Assembly (NCBI RefSeq): GCF_004361735.1
Contig: NZ_SNVV01000022.1
Span: 26,556-90,555, forward strand
Source: Azoarcus indigens
GTDB taxonomy: Bacteria; Pseudomonadota; Gammaproteobacteria; Burkholderiales; Rhodocyclaceae
Length of the DNA stretch: 64,000 bases
Reading direction: 5' to 3'
A model generated the notes under the pieces. That model made no database searches, was not told the DNA's origin, and saw nothing but the letters and a program-made list of their open reading frames with translations. This document shows positions 45,021 to 53,454 of the stretch, one piece after another. Position 1 is the stretch's first letter. Each line of letters opens with the position of its first letter. The translations under genes were made by a program, and so were the position numbers.

Positions 45021-46274
45021 TCAGGCGGCCTCGGCAGCCTTCAGGATCAGCGCGGCGTTGCTGCCGCCGAAGGCGAAGGCGTTGGAGAGGACGTGGCGCA
45101 GCGGCATGGCCTGCCCCTGCTGCAGGTGGGTCACGCCCTGGCACTCCACCGCGACCTGGGCCAGGTGAGCGGTGGGCGGACAGTGGCCGCGGCGCAGCGC
45201 GAGCACCGCGATCAAGGCCTCCAGCGCGCCGGTGGCGCCGAGCTGATGGCCGTGCATCGACTTGGTGGCGCTCACCGGCAGGCGGGCCGCGCGCTCGCCG
45301 AAGACCTGGCGCAGGGCCTGGATCTCGACCGGATCGCCTTCCGGCGTGGCGGTGCCGTGGGCGTTCACATAGTCGATGTCGGCCGGCGTCAGCCCGGCGT
45401 CGGCCAGCGCGGCCTGGATGGCGCGGGCCTGGCCGACGGCATCCGGCCGCACCAGGTGGCTGGCATCGCAACTGCTGCCGTAGCCGGCGAGTTCCGCGAG
45501 GATGCGGGCGCCGCGGCGGTGGGCGTGTTCGTAGTCCTCCAGCACCAGCGCGGCGCCGCCTTCGCCCAGCACCAGGCCGGCGCGGTCGGCGCTGAAGGGA
45601 CGACAGGCGCGGTGGGCGGTGTGCTCGTCGCCGCCGGCCAGCACACGCATGGCTTCCCAGGCGCGCAGGATGCCGTAGGACAGCGGTGCTTCCGAGCCGC
45701 CGGCCACCACCACGTCCGCCTCGCCGCAGCGGATGCGGCGGGCGCCCTCGCCGATGGCGGTGGCGGAGGAGGCACAGGCGATGGAATAGGTGAGACAGGC
45801 GCCGCCCAGCCGCAGCTGGATGCCGATGTGGGAGGCGGCGGCATTCACCATGCCCAGCACCACCGACAGCGGCGATACCCGCTGGCGGCCGGCGATGAAG
45901 AGTTCGCGGTAGCCGCGTTCGAAGGTCAGCGTGCCGCCCAGCGCGGTGCCCCAGGACACGCCGTAGCGCGGATCGGCCTCCGCCTCGGTGCGCTCGCCCA
46001 GGCCGGCGTCGCGCCAGGCGTCCAGCGCGGCGGCGACGCCCAACTGGCAGTAGCGGTCCATGGTCATCGCCAACGGCCGGCCCAGCGTGGTTTCGGCGTC
46101 GAAATCGGCGCAGCGCACCGAGGGCAGGGCAAGCCGGGTAGGCGCATCCGGCGGCGCGTAGAGGGCGACCGCGGAGTCGCCGGCGAGCAGGTGATCGAAC
46201 AGCGTGTCCGGAGCGCGGCCCCATGGCCCTTGCAGGCCGAGGCCGGTGACGACGACGCGGCGCAGCGCCCTCAT
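45021..46274 (-). CDS. Beta-ketoacyl-ACP synthase II-like (ApeR-type)
   Basis: Second complete ketosynthase of the locus, 417 residues, FabF-like. The catalytic Cys167 (SIACASSATA), His306 (NAHGTATPEGD) and His343 (KSMHGHQLGATG) are present. In aryl-polyene loci the lone ketosynthase is thought to start or complete elongation separately from the KS/CLF pair. The ATG overlaps the stop of the second ACP gene (ATGA), so the ACP and KS are probably functional partners. Confidence 0.88.
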   Translation of the reverse strand: MRALRRVVVTGLGLQGPWGRAPDTLFDHLLAGDSAVALYAPPDAPTRLALPSVRCADFDAETTLGRPLAMTMDRYCQLGVAAALDAWRDAGLGERTEAEADPRYGVSWGTALGGTLTFERGYRELFIAGRQRVSPLSVVLGMVNAAASHIGIQLRLGGACLTYSIACASSATAIGEGARRIRCGEADVVVAGGSEAPLSYGILRAWEAMRVLAGGDEHTAHRACRPFSADRAGLVLGEGGAALVLEDYEHAHRRGARILAELAGYGSSCDASHLVRPDAVGQARAIQAALADAGLTPADIDYVNAHGTATPEGDPVEIQALRQVFGERAARLPVSATKSMHGHQLGATGALEALIAVLALRRGHCPPTAHLAQVAVECQGVTHLQQGQAMPLRHVLSNAFAFGGSNAALILKAAEAA

Positions 46275-46498
46275 CCGCGCAGGCGGGTGAGGATGGCGTT
46301 CAACTCGCCCACGGTGCGTGGCGTGGGCAGATCGCGCGGCAGCGGCGTGCCGGTCTTGTCCTCGAAGTCGAACAGCAGCTCCAGGAGCATGAAGGAGTCT
46401 ATGCCCAGACCGCGGAAGTCGGTTTCCGGGGTGACCCGTTCGGGCTCGATGCCGAGTCTGTCGCGGGCGAACTCGCGCACTAGCGTTAGGGTTTCCAT
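46271..46498 (-). CDS. Acyl carrier protein 2 of the aryl-polyene locus
   Basis: Acyl carrier protein of 75 residues with the phosphopantetheine serine Ser35 in GLGIDSFMLLE. It is the first gene of the ACP-KS-radical SAM block. The ATG at 46498 is chosen because the family starts there; the frame is open upstream. A 175-base divergent gap separates it from the TerB-like gene. Confidence 0.87.
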   Translation of the reverse strand: METLTLVREFARDRLGIEPERVTPETDFRGLGIDSFMLLELLFDFEDKTGTPLPRDLPTPRTVGELNAILTRLRG

Positions 46499-46673
46499 GG
46501 CTGCATTGTCCGGAAGGTTGCGCCGGGCCGCCTTGATGAGGGTCAGTGTGGGCGGGCCCGCGGCCGGCGCGGGATTATAGCGGCGGCTTGCGGAACTTCC
46601 ACGCATTGTAGGGTAGTGAGAACCGGCGGCAAGGCGCGGCTGTCGACCCCACTCCTTTCTCCTGGAGACCGTG

Positions 46674-47066
46674 ATGCCCCTTCCGCTGGACAGCGAACGC
46701 GAGATTGCCGCCCGCCTGGTGGTGCTGACCCTGATTGCCGACGGCGAACTCGCCAGCCGCGAGGTGGAGGCGTTGGAGCGCCATCACATCGCCGAACTGC
46801 TGGGCGTGCCCGGCGACGTGCTGGTCAGCGCGGTGGCAGCGCATTGCCAGGGGCTGCTGGCGCGGGACGGCAGCCCGCTGCGGGTGCTGGACCTGGAACA
46901 GACCGAACGCCTGCTCGACAGCGTGCGCGACCCGGCGCTGCGCATCATTACCTGCCGGGCGATGCTGGTGCTGTCCAAGGCGGATGGCCGCATCACCCTG
47001 CCGGAGCAGACGCTGCTGCGGCATGCGCTGACGCGCTGGGGGCTGACGCTGGAGGATGTGTCCTGA
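46674..47066 (+). CDS. TerB-like protein
   Basis: All-helical protein of 130 residues resembling the TerB/tellurite-resistance fold (two repeats of a VLTLIADGE / VLSKADGRI acidic motif). The function of stand-alone TerB-like proteins is unclear. A TGGAG ribosome site supports the ATG at 46674; a GTG one codon upstream is possible. It is divergent from the ACP2-KS-radical SAM block and is not otherwise linked to neighbours. Confidence 0.75.
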   Translation: MPLPLDSEREIAARLVVLTLIADGELASREVEALERHHIAELLGVPGDVLVSAVAAHCQGLLARDGSPLRVLDLEQTERLLDSVRDPALRIITCRAMLVLSKADGRITLPEQTLLRHALTRWGLTLEDVS

Positions 47067-47128
47067 AGGCGGGGTTTTCGACGTTGCCCGCGAGGCAACG
47101 CGGACCATTGATATCGATCGGGAATTTT

Positions 47129-47163
47129 CCCTCTCCCCTTGTGGAATAGGGCTGGGGAGAGGG
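47129..47163. repeat. Intergenic hairpin repeat (REP-like)
   Basis: A perfect ten-base-pair stem (CCCTCTCCCC at 47129-47138, GGGGAGAGGG at 47154-47163) lies 62 bases after the TerB-like gene. It resembles the C-rich/G-rich element at 831-927, so a dispersed repeat family is likely. It also could end the TerB-like transcript. Confidence 0.5.
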
Positions 47164-47274
47164 GGCGCCCCGAAAGGGCGGCTGCTTTCCAGTCTGGCGC
47201 ACTGTTCCCCTTCCCTCCCCGGCCCCGCTCCGCGCCCCGGCCCTGCGGCCTGTCGGCCCCGGGACGCGCCGGCG

Positions 47275-47291
47275 GCGAAGCGATGCTTCGC
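47275..47291. repeat. Short perfect hairpin in the same intergenic repeat block
   Basis: GCGAAGC, a three-base loop and GCTTCGC form a perfect seven-base-pair hairpin. It sits in the non-coding stretch 47067-47435, which also contains C-rich direct copies of the repeat arms (near 47207-47222) and a final GAGGGGAGGGG (47314-47324). No gene is seen in the stretch. Confidence 0.4.
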
Positions 47292-47435
47292 TTGTCCCGC
47301 CTACGCCCCGCGAGGGGAGGGGATGCAAGTCATCACACCATTCGGTTCCCCGAGCCGTATTGCAGGCATTTCCTCTGTGGAGATCCCGGGGGCGGGTCAA
47401 GCAGGCGTCGAGCGTGCTCTGCCGCGCGCCCGTCC

Positions 47436-48413
47436 TCAGCGCACCGGCGCGTAATCCACCGGCACCCATTCGTAGCTGCCCTTGGTTTCCCGGCGCACAT
47501 GGCCGAGGCCGGGGAAGGGCAGGTGCATGCCGGCCACCAGCAGTTTTTGCCGCACTGCGCGGGCGAACAGCTTCTGCCGGGTGGCGGAGGCGAGCTTGCG
47601 CTCCACGTCGAACTCGATGGTGATCTCCGGATTTTCGAACTGGGTGGCCGCGCTATGCACGATGTCGCCCCACACCAGCAGCTGCTGGCCGCCGGAGGCG
47701 ATCAGGAAGGCGCTGTGGCCCGGGGTGTGGCCGGGCGCCGCGACTGCGCTGATGCCGGCCAGCAGCTGGGCGCCATCGTCGAAGGTCTGCCATTTGCCGC
47801 TCTCGCGGTAGGGCGCGGTGGCGGACTGCGCCATCTGGAAGAAGGGCTTGGCTTCCTGCGGCGCCTTGGCCAGCGCCTCCGCCGGCAGCCAGAAATCGGC
47901 ATCGGCGCGGGAGGCGTAGACGGTGGCGTTGGGGAAGGCGGGCTTGCCATCGGCGTCGAGCAGGCCGTTCACATGGTCGCCGTGGAGGTGGGTGAGCAGC
48001 ACCGCGTCGATCTGCGCGGGCTGGTAGCCGGCCGCCTTCAGGTGGTCGATGACGAAGCCGAGCGAGGGGCCGAACTGCTTGGCGGCGCCGGTATCGATCA
48101 GCACCAGCTTGTCGCCGGTATTCACCAGGTAGGTGTTCACCGCTGTCTGCAGCGTGTCGCCGGCGCGGAAGCGGCGCGCCAGCAGGCGCTGGATGTCGCG
48201 CTGGCTGGCGCCTTTGAGCAACTTGGCGTCGAGTTCGATGTAGCCGTCGTACAGGGCGGTGATTTCGTAGCTGCCGACCATCATCCGGTAGTAGCCCGGC
48301 ACCTGGGTCTTCACCTGGGGGGCTTCGGCATGGGCGGGCGCCGGCGGCAGCAGCGGGGTGGCGCAGGCGATGAAGGCGGCGGCTAGCCAGCCACGGGTGC
48401 GGGAAAGGCGCAT
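47436..48413 (-). CDS. Secreted metallo-beta-lactamase fold hydrolase
   Basis: Periplasmic hydrolase of 325 residues with a signal peptide (about 1-29, cleaved after AHA). The metal site HLHGDH (His142, His144, Asp146, His147) and later ligands (PGHTPGHS, WGDIVH) are present. The family includes lactonases and quorum-quenching or arylsulfatase-like enzymes, so the substrate is open. It is a single gene, transcribed in the same direction as the pilin operon upstream. Confidence 0.87.
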   Translation of the reverse strand: MRLSRTRGWLAAAFIACATPLLPPAPAHAEAPQVKTQVPGYYRMMVGSYEITALYDGYIELDAKLLKGASQRDIQRLLARRFRAGDTLQTAVNTYLVNTGDKLVLIDTGAAKQFGPSLGFVIDHLKAAGYQPAQIDAVLLTHLHGDHVNGLLDADGKPAFPNATVYASRADADFWLPAEALAKAPQEAKPFFQMAQSATAPYRESGKWQTFDDGAQLLAGISAVAAPGHTPGHSAFLIASGGQQLLVWGDIVHSAATQFENPEITIEFDVERKLASATRQKLFARAVRQKLLVAGMHLPFPGLGHVRRETKGSYEWVPVDYAPVR

Positions 48414-48541
48414 TGCATACACTCCGGGGGGAAAGTGCGGAATGTAGCGCAGAAGCTTGCGGGACGGGGCCAGGGCACCGGGCTGTAAGCAGCTGGTGCA
48501 GGCGCCGCCCCGCGGGAGCGGCCGGGTGAATGGACGTCGTT

Positions 48542-48904
48542 TCAGCCGGCGTTGCCGCTGTCCTGCTGCTGATCCCTCGCCTGGCCGGTGCGCAGGTGCA
48601 CCGCCAGCCACACCGCATCGCCGGATACCGCGTCCACCCGGTGGCGTTGCCGGGCCGGCAGGATGATCCAGTCGCCCGCGGCCAGCGTCAGCTTCGTTCC
48701 GTCCTCGAAAGCCAGGGTGGCGCTGCCCGCCGCCAGCAGCACCCATTCGTCCTCCGCCTGCTCGTACCAGAAGCCAGGCGGGCTGGCGTGGCCGAAGGAG
48801 ACGATGCGCTCCACCCGGCCGCAAGGGGTCTCCAGCAGCGCTTCGAAGCGCTCTGCATCCGCAAGCGGCGGCAGCCTGCCCAGCAAGCTGCCGCGCCGTG
48901 GCAT
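48542..48904 (-). CDS. Cupin domain protein
   Basis: Single-domain cupin of 120 residues with a beta-barrel core (GFWYEQAEDEWVLLAAGSA, then GDWIILPARQRHRV). Metal-binding residues are partly conserved (E and H), so activity is uncertain. The ATG overlaps the stop of the PilX-like gene (ATGA), making it the last gene of the pilin operon. No pilus role is known for this family; it may be a co-transcribed passenger. Confidence 0.82.
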   Translation of the reverse strand: MPRRGSLLGRLPPLADAERFEALLETPCGRVERIVSFGHASPPGFWYEQAEDEWVLLAAGSATLAFEDGTKLTLAAGDWIILPARQRHRVDAVSGDAVWLAVHLRTGQARDQQQDSGNAG

Positions 48905-51219
48905 CACTGGTAGCGGCTCCACAGGATGCGGATATGGGAGGAGCTGGTTTCCTCGGTGGTGGAGGACGAGGTGCAGCCGGTGCCGGGCTGGTACAGCTGG
49001 TCGCTGCTCAGCCCGGAGGTGACGACCTTGAGGCCGCCCTGGCTGATGGTGGTGGTGCTGGTGGCATTGGCGCCCACCGTCAGTGTGCCGAAGATAGTGG
49101 TGGTTGCCCCTTCCAGGGTGATGCCCCGGCCGAGCAGGACGTTGCCGTGGATCTCCCAGCCGCTGGAGGACAGCGCGCCCTCGGTCATGATCGCCGTGTT
49201 GCCGATGGGCAGGCCGGTATGGGTGGCGCCGCTGGCGTCGGTCCAGGTGGCGAAGTTGAAGGTGCTGCCGCTGCGGGTGCACAGGTTGGACGGGTAGAAA
49301 CTGCCGCCGCAGGTCTGGCTCACCGTGGCGTAGTTGGGCGCATACAGGGGCACATGGCCGCTGCTGGTCAGGGTGACGTTGCCGGTGGCGAGCAGAGCGT
49401 TGTAGAGGTTGGCCTGGGTGCCGCTGTTTACGCCGTTGATCTGCACCTTGCCATCGAACCACAGCACGCCGGCAGGGAATTTGTACACACCGTCCAGGGA
49501 CCAGCCGTTGGCTGGGGTGGAACTGCGCAGGCAGTGGCTGTTGTACCAGCTGCACTGCATGAAATCGAAGCCGCCCAGGGTGCGCAGGTCGGTGGTCGCC
49601 AGGTTGTAGGTGCCGTCTATGCTCTCGTTGTTGTCGCCGCGCTTGACGTTCTGCACCTTCAACATCGGCGTGTTGCCGTCGAAGTAGAAGATGTAGTTGG
49701 CGCCGTCCTTGTAGTTGTCGGTGTCTATCGCCTGCACCGTGGTGTCGCAGTAAGGCAGGCCGGGCAGGCCGGGATCGGTGCCGGCGACGCTGCGGTTCAG
49801 GGTGATGCCGGCGACGGTCGCGTTGTCGGGAACCAGGGTCTTGTTGCTGCTGGCGTAGAGGTGGCCGGCGATGTTGCCCGAGTTGATCGTCGGGAAGTTG
49901 TAGTTGGAGTACTGCGAGTAGCCGGCCTGCGTGGCCCAGGTGTCGCCCCCGCCGGTGAGCTTGCCTATGGTGCCGGTGATGACCTTGAACATGCCGTGCG
50001 ACATCACGTCGGTGTAGGTGCCGCCCCAGCCGGTGATGGAGACTTCATTGCCCCACATGGTGCCCGCGGTGCCGCCGGCGTAGTTCAGCGTGCCGCCGGT
50101 GACGCCGGTATGGCTCAGGCTGAAGCTGGCCGGCAGCGTGCCGGAGCCGGAGAGGCGCACCACGTCGGTCGCGACCGGCGTCACCAGGCCGGCGCTGCTG
50201 ATGGCGGCGCTACCCAGGGGCACCGCGTAGCGGGTGCCGTCGGAGAGGGTGACGACGATGGTGTTGCCGGCCGGCGGCAGGATGTAGTTGGTGCTCAGGA
50301 TGCTGCCGCCGGTCACCGCGGTGCCGACCACCGCGCCATGGCTGTCCACCACGTTGGCGGTGAAGGCGCCCGCCTGCAAGGTGGTGTAGCTGCCACCGTT
50401 CTGGTTGATGTACAGGTTCTTGGCCCAGAGGGAGACGGAGCTGGGCTGGCTCATGTTCGAGATGGTGATGTTGCCTTCGGAGTACAGCGTGGCGCCGTTG
50501 GCGATGCCGCCGCCGGTGAGCGAGATGTCGTTCTTGGTGCAGCCGGAGGTCATCGCGGTGGAGGCGCTGCCCACCGTGAGGTTGCCGCTGATGGCGACGT
50601 TGGTCAGCGCATTGTTGCTGTTGACGATCTGCATCGAGCCGCCGCTGTAGTTCACATCGCCATTGAATACCATCACCGCCTTGGGCGAAGCCGCGCAGGC
50701 GGTGGCGCCGGGCGTGGTGCTCTCGGTGGTGCTCGTCTCCAGGCTGTACACCACCTCCAGCGTGGCCCGTGCTTCGGCCTTGCCGCTCTCTTCGGTGATG
50801 CCGGTGATGGCGGCCCAGATGGCGGGCGCCGCGCCGCTAACGTCAACCTTGGTGAACTTGGCCTGGATGCCGCTCAGCGCGGTGCCGTCGGCCTGCTGCA
50901 GGGTGATGGGCACATTGGTGGGCTTGACGCCGGTTTCGCTGTTGGCGGTGTTGAGTTTGGTCACCAGGCCGTCGAGTTCGCCGCGCTGCTGCAGGCCATC
51001 CAGGTACTGGCGGACGATCTCGGCGCCAGTCCAGGCACGGATCTGGGCCTGGGTCTGGGCGTGCAGCGCCACCGCCTGCTCCTGGTTGCCGCGGATGCGG
51101 TACATCACCCCCAGCACCGCGGCCGACAGCGAGAAGCCGGCGAACAGCACGATGAGGATGGTGGCGACACCTCGCTGGCGCTTGCGCGTGGAGAAACGGG
51201 AAGGAAGCGTGGCGCGCAT
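48904..51219 (-). CDS. Large PilX-like pilus assembly protein
   Basis: Protein of 771 residues with a prepilin-like N-terminus (basic RKRQRGVATILIVLF followed by a hydrophobic helix, about 18-40) and a very long, Ser/Thr/Gly/Asn-rich beta-structured domain. PilX-type minor pilins are normally about 200 residues, so this protein may combine PilX-like anchoring with a surface or adhesin-like region. Four Cys-rich segments near the C-terminus could form disulfides. No PilY1 gene is adjacent. It overlaps the cupin gene and lies eight bases after the pilW-like gene. Confidence 0.78.
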   Translation of the reverse strand: MRATLPSRFSTRKRQRGVATILIVLFAGFSLSAAVLGVMYRIRGNQEQAVALHAQTQAQIRAWTGAEIVRQYLDGLQQRGELDGLVTKLNTANSETGVKPTNVPITLQQADGTALSGIQAKFTKVDVSGAAPAIWAAITGITEESGKAEARATLEVVYSLETSTTESTTPGATACAASPKAVMVFNGDVNYSGGSMQIVNSNNALTNVAISGNLTVGSASTAMTSGCTKNDISLTGGGIANGATLYSEGNITISNMSQPSSVSLWAKNLYINQNGGSYTTLQAGAFTANVVDSHGAVVGTAVTGGSILSTNYILPPAGNTIVVTLSDGTRYAVPLGSAAISSAGLVTPVATDVVRLSGSGTLPASFSLSHTGVTGGTLNYAGGTAGTMWGNEVSITGWGGTYTDVMSHGMFKVITGTIGKLTGGGDTWATQAGYSQYSNYNFPTINSGNIAGHLYASSNKTLVPDNATVAGITLNRSVAGTDPGLPGLPYCDTTVQAIDTDNYKDGANYIFYFDGNTPMLKVQNVKRGDNNESIDGTYNLATTDLRTLGGFDFMQCSWYNSHCLRSSTPANGWSLDGVYKFPAGVLWFDGKVQINGVNSGTQANLYNALLATGNVTLTSSGHVPLYAPNYATVSQTCGGSFYPSNLCTRSGSTFNFATWTDASGATHTGLPIGNTAIMTEGALSSSGWEIHGNVLLGRGITLEGATTTIFGTLTVGANATSTTTISQGGLKVVTSGLSSDQLYQPGTGCTSSSTTEETSSSHIRILWSRYQ

Positions 51220-51227
51220 GGCGGGGC

Positions 51228-51908
51228 TCAGGCGGTGGGCGCCGGAAAGTTCGGCAGGCAGACGGTGGAGGGCATGGACGGGCGGGAGGTGTCCAGGTTG
51301 CCGCTGCTGTCGAGGTAGTTGGCGGTGAGGCCGATGGTGAGCGCGCCGGCGCTGTCGGTGACGCCGAAGGGCTTGCACTCGCCGGCGGTGGCGACCACCT
51401 CGATGGCGATGCGGTTGTCGCCGCCGGCCGAGCCCACCAGCTTGAAGGTCGAGGTCCAGGCCACGCTGGTTGCCGCCGTGCCGGCATTGCTGCAGGCATT
51501 GGTGGTGGAGAGGAAGTACAGGGTCTGGTTGGTGAACACCAAGCCGTAGCAGGTGTTCTGTTCCCGCCAGACGACCGCGTTGCCGCTGCCCGGCAGGCTG
51601 CTCCGCACCGTGCCGGACAGGCGGTTGTTGCTCAGCGTGGTGTCGGAGAGCACGACGATCTCGCTGCCATAGCTGGCGCTGTCGATCAGGAAGCCGGCGC
51701 CCTGCAGCTTTTTCTGTGCCGCCAGCAGGCCGGTGCTGAGCTGGCCGCTGAGCTGGGCACCCTGGCCGGCATCCACGGTAACGCGCAGCGTGCTCTTGTA
51801 AACAGAGAGCATGGCGAGCACGACCAGCATGGACAGCAGCAGGCCTATCATCAGGCTGATCAGGGAAACGCCCTGCTGGCGGTTGACGGAATCCATGGCT
51901 GTGCTCAT
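51228..51908 (-). CDS. PilW-like minor pilin
   Basis: Minor pilin of 226 residues with a leader ending RQQG followed by VSLISLMIGLLLSML. The residue five places after the cleavage site is Ser rather than the Glu normal for pilins. The C-terminal domain has several cysteines. It is coupled to pilV by an ATGA overlap. PilV-, PilW- and PilX-like proteins prime type IV pilus assembly. Confidence 0.82.
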   Translation of the reverse strand: MSTAMDSVNRQQGVSLISLMIGLLLSMLVVLAMLSVYKSTLRVTVDAGQGAQLSGQLSTGLLAAQKKLQGAGFLIDSASYGSEIVVLSDTTLSNNRLSGTVRSSLPGSGNAVVWREQNTCYGLVFTNQTLYFLSTTNACSNAGTAATSVAWTSTFKLVGSAGGDNRIAIEVVATAGECKPFGVTDSAGALTIGLTANYLDSSGNLDTSRPSMPSTVCLPNFPAPTA

Positions 51909-52318
51909 TGCAGGGAGATCACAATGGAGCCGTCGCCGCCGAACAGTTCGCGGGTGACGTCGCTGCCGGCGGTGGAAACGGAGGTCAGCGTCTTCACGCT
52001 GGCCAGCGTCTCGCTGGTTTCGGTGCCGTTCATGGTGTAGCGCACGGTGACGTTCTCGGTGGTGCACTCCGGCGAGAAATCCACCGACTTGCCGGCCAGG
52101 GTGATCGTCACCGTCTCGGTGGCGCAGGGCTCGCTCACGTGCTGCAGCTTCTCGCGGATCTCGGCGATGGCCAGGTTCTGAGTGTTGAGGTAGCGCTGGC
52201 TGTTGGCCGCGCGGGCGGTGGAGTAGGCCAGGCCGAGCCCGACCACCGCCATCAGCACGATGCCGATCAGGGCTTCGAGCAGGGCGTCGCCCCGCTGGCG
52301 GCTGGCGGCCGTTTTCAT
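51905..52318 (-). CDS. PilV-like minor pilin
   Basis: Minor pilin of 137 residues. The leader peptide (MKTAASRQRG) precedes DALLEALIGIVLM, with Glu5 of the mature chain conserved. The ATG at 52318 is chosen because it gives a short normal leader; an ATG 12 codons upstream overlaps the previous gene. It follows the FimT-like gene by four bases and overlaps pilW. Confidence 0.83.
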   Translation of the reverse strand: MKTAASRQRGDALLEALIGIVLMAVVGLGLAYSTARAANSQRYLNTQNLAIAEIREKLQHVSEPCATETVTITLAGKSVDFSPECTTENVTVRYTMNGTETSETLASVKTLTSVSTAGSDVTRELFGGDGSIVISLQ

Positions 52319-52322
52319 CGTG

Positions 52323-52790
52323 TCATTCCAGCAGGCCACTGCTGCTCTCCCCACCTTTGCTGATCGAATACCGGCGCGCCGTGGCCGAGGAGCGCGGCAC
52401 GCCCATGTTGTCCAGCGCGATCGTTCCGCTGGCGGCGCCGCCCAGGGTCACGCTTACGTTGGCGCCGCGCGACAGGTCGGCCTGCCACACCAGGGCGCTG
52501 CCGCCGGCGGAGCAGTTGGCGTTGGTCGGGCTGCCCTTGCAGATGTAGAGGACGCCGTCCGCCAGCTTCATCCCCGCGGCGTCGGTGCTGCCGGCGACGC
52601 CATTGGGATTGCGCAGCGCAACCGCCCGCATCTGCGCGTAGCCCTGCGCCAGCAGGCTCTCGCTCTCGCCCACCTGGGCACCATAGATCCAGCGCGAGGT
52701 AAGCGGCACACCCAGGATGGCGAGGATGGACATGATGACGATGACGATCATCAGCTCGATCAGGGTGACGCCGCTGAGCCGCCGCTTCAT
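52323..52790 (-). CDS. FimT/GspH-type pseudopilin
   Basis: Pseudopilin of 155 residues with a very short leader (MKRRLSG) and a canonical VTLIELMIVIVIMSILA helix. The globular domain has a FimT/GspH-like pattern with two cysteines. FimT-type proteins also bind DNA during natural transformation in some bacteria, which cannot be judged here. It lies seven bases after the PilE-like gene. Confidence 0.85.
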   Translation of the reverse strand: MKRRLSGVTLIELMIVIVIMSILAILGVPLTSRWIYGAQVGESESLLAQGYAQMRAVALRNPNGVAGSTDAAGMKLADGVLYICKGSPTNANCSAGGSALVWQADLSRGANVSVTLGGAASGTIALDNMGVPRSSATARRYSISKGGESSSGLLE

Positions 52791-52797
52791 CGCGGCC

Positions 52798-53277
52798 TCA
52801 CCAGGTATTGCCGGACAGGCCGCAGCCCGAGGTGGCGGAACGCGTGGTGTTGCCGGTGTGGGGAACGACGAGGGTGACGTCGCAGCCGCTCATGGGGCCG
52901 CTCTTGCCGGTAGCCTTCAGGGTGTACTGCGTGTTCTCGAAGGAGGAGGAATAGGTGAAGAACTCCGCCACCGCAGCGCTCCAGCCGCCCTGCCAGTCGT
53001 CGGTATCGGTGGAGTCGGTCGGGTAGCTGAGTTTCTTCTGGTAGAAGTTCTCGACGTTCAAGCTGAGGGCAACCAGGTCCGCGCCGGCCGCCTTGGCGCG
53101 GCTCTTCTTGATATAGGACTGGTAGGCCGGCAACGCCACCGCGGCGAGGATGGCGACCACGGCAACAACGATCATCAGCTCGATCAGGGTGAAGCCGCCC
53201 GGTTTCCGCGGCGCGGAGGCGAGAAAGGGTGGGCTGGCGGAAGGTCTATTACCAGCGTTAGGGGGATGCGCAGCCAT
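52798..53277 (-). CDS. PilE-like type IV pilin
   Basis: Pilin of 159 residues with a long leader (about 28 residues, ending KPGG) and the FTLIELMIVVAVVAILAAVALPAYQSY helix. The C-terminal disulfide-loop cysteines (SGC and SGCG) are present. It is the first gene of the fimT-pilV-pilW-pilX-like-cupin operon and probably a minor pilin (PilE) rather than the major fibre subunit. An inverted repeat lies 33 bases upstream. Confidence 0.86.
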   Translation of the reverse strand: MAAHPPNAGNRPSASPPFLASAPRKPGGFTLIELMIVVAVVAILAAVALPAYQSYIKKSRAKAAGADLVALSLNVENFYQKKLSYPTDSTDTDDWQGGWSAAVAEFFTYSSSFENTQYTLKATGKSGPMSGCDVTLVVPHTGNTTRSATSGCGLSGNTW

Positions 53278-53309
53278 CGCGGTACCGGGGAGTCTTTGGC
53301 GACGCAGGT

Positions 53310-53326
53310 GTGGAAACGATTTCCAC
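53310..53326. promoter_or_regulatory. Inverted repeat upstream of the pilin operon
   Basis: A perfect inverted repeat GTGGAAA-CGA-TTTCCAC lies 33-49 bases before the pilE-type start, the right place for a regulator site or the 5' leader hairpin. The binding protein is unknown. The stretch 53330-53425 around it is noticeably less GC-rich than the rest of the window. Confidence 0.4.
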
Positions 53327-53425
53327 GAGAAAAGACCATACGCCGTCTACGGTCTAGATGCTAACAAAGGCATAGATCGACTACTAGGCACTAGGTCACG
53401 GCATTTTCTGTCTTTAGCTGACATT

Positions 53426-53454
53426 ACGTGGGCGGGATATCCACCCGCCTACGT
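53426..53454. terminator. Hairpin between the pilin operon and paaY
   Basis: Arms ACGTGGGCGGG (53426-53436) and CCCGCCTACGT (53444-53454) form an eleven-pair stem with one wobble and a seven-base loop. It lies just past the paaY stop on the minus strand. No T run follows, so terminator activity is uncertain. Confidence 0.4.

Noticed and set aside
46271..46606. Longer start for the second ACP (36 extra residues).
   Set aside because: The extension is low-complexity and not found in ACP families; the ATG at 46498 gives a normal 75-residue ACP.
47129..47324. Possible CRISPR-like repeats.
   Set aside because: The repeats are inverted hairpins of different length with no regular spacers and no cas genes nearby.
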